NCBI GenBank assembly: GCA_016932955.1
Contig: JAFGBV010000283.1
Coordinates: forward strand, 1 to 5,891
From: Anaerolineales bacterium
GTDB lineage: Bacteria > Chloroflexota > Anaerolineae > Anaerolineales > UBA4823
DNA: 5,891 bases
Direction: 5' to 3'
Both the position numbers and the translations under genes were made by a program. Shown here one piece after another: positions 5,422 through 5,891 of the stretch. The notes below the pieces were generated by a model. The model had not been told where the DNA came from and did no database searches. It worked only from the letters and a program-made list of their open reading frames with translations. Each line of letters begins with the position of its first letter. Position 1 is the first letter of the stretch.

Positions 5422-5891
5422 CGATAGCCAATCCCTGGGTTAATGAAGACCTTCGCGTTCCATCAGGGATAGGAACTGGCCATCGCTTGGTGAACAGTAA
5501 AATCCACAAGATCATCAACGTGGTTGGGAGGAACCCGAAGAAGAAGATGATGCCATAGATTGTTTGGGTCTGCACAGAGGCATTTCGTTGTAAATATGCT
5601 GTAAGCGGATAGATGAACAGGTTGCCCAGGTAATGAACCAACATGGCAGGCCAAAGACTGTTTGCTCTGAGCACCAAAACTCCATAGAACAACCCAAAGA
5701 TAACTGACCAGACGACCATTCCAAGCACCCAGACTGTTTCCATATCAGCTGTGAGATTGAGCAGATGCATGGCTCCAAAACCGAGCGACGAGAATAGGAT
5801 TGCTTTAGGTTTTGAATATCTGGTTAGAAATACACTCAGAATCACACCGCGAAAGGCCACTTCCTCGAAGATGCTGGGGAAAGGCTCCAGC
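5411..5891 (-). CDS. CPBP-family intramembrane metalloprotease, partial (N-terminus off the right edge)
   Basis: The frame is open from the right edge (first full codon at 5890) to a TGA at 5413-5411, giving 159 visible residues of a second CPBP protease. Counting from the first visible residue, motif 1 is FEEVAFRG (8-15, Glu9/Glu10 and Arg14), motif 2 is FGAMH (38-42, His42) and motif 3 is LVHYLGN (84-90, His86 and Asn90). The catalytic core therefore appears intact and only the N-terminal helices are missing from view. An internal GTG at 5860 falls within motif 1 and is not a start. After motif 3 comes one more strong helix, GIIFFFGFLPTTLMILWILLF, then a short basic tail ending in IEKS. It is quite diverged from the other CPBP protease in the window, and its DNA is more AT-rich. 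It is the most upstream gene visible, and the cluster's promoter probably lies beyond it. Confidence 0.9.
   Translation of the reverse strand, partial: LEPFPSIFEEVAFRGVILSVFLTRYSKPKAILFSSLGFGAMHLLNLTADMETVWVLGMVVWSVIFGLFYGVLVLRANSLWPAMLVHYLGNLFIYPLTAYLQRNASVQTQTIYGIIFFFGFLPTTLMILWILLFTKRWPVPIPDGTRRSSLTQGLAIEKS

Noticed and set aside
5858..5860. GTG as the start of the right-hand CPBP gene
   Set aside because: It falls inside the EEVAFRG active-site motif, and the frame is open to the window edge with the two catalytic glutamates upstream of it, so the gene simply continues outside the window.
1..5891. tRNA, rRNA, CRISPR array, insertion sequence or long direct repeats
   Set aside because: None was seen on reading; nearly all bases are accounted for by the minus-strand coding frames.

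Overview
The window reads as part of a bacterial chromosome in which every supported gene lies on the minus strand. The genes are packed head to tail: one 4-base ATGA overlap, one 19-base overlap, and gaps of roughly 7 to 80 bases. Strong AGGAGG/GGAGG-type ribosome binding sites precede most starts. The protein set (large polytopic membrane proteins, CPBP intramembrane proteases, a membrane-fused Ntn hydrolase) and the mixed, moderately high GC content are of a style I associate with Chloroflexota (Anaerolineae-like). That placement is a weak inference, because no marker gene is present.

In transcription order (right to left): (1) 5891-5411, the C-terminal part of a CPBP-family intramembrane metalloprotease, cut by the right edge. 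(2) 5329-4913, a 138-residue soluble protein that looks like the C-terminal half of a larger protein, possibly a zinc peptidase without its HExxH half. (3) 4931-3876, a complete second CPBP protease with all three motifs. (4) 3865-2162, a signal anchor, an extracytoplasmic Ntn-type amidase/acyltransferase domain (penicillin V acylase/isopenicillin N acyltransferase type) and a seven-helix membrane domain in one chain. (5) 2142(or 2154)-1222, a polytopic membrane protein I do not recognise. (6) 1225(or 1222)-773, a small five-helix membrane protein I do not recognise. (7) 746-1, a class I SAM-dependent methyltransferase, cut by the left edge.

The spacing suggests one polycistronic transcript whose promoter lies beyond the right edge. 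I see no convincing promoter or minus-strand terminator inside the window. Taken together the cluster encodes two membrane-embedded proteases, one membrane-tethered extracytoplasmic amidase, two membrane proteins of unknown role and one cytoplasmic methyltransferase. This could be a system that modifies and cleaves a membrane-associated amide or peptide, but that is inference; an ordinary accessory cluster of paralogous membrane proteins is equally compatible. No RNA genes, insertion sequences, CRISPR arrays or origins were seen. The only intergenic stretch above 60 bases is 5330-5410, which carries in-frame coding remnants.
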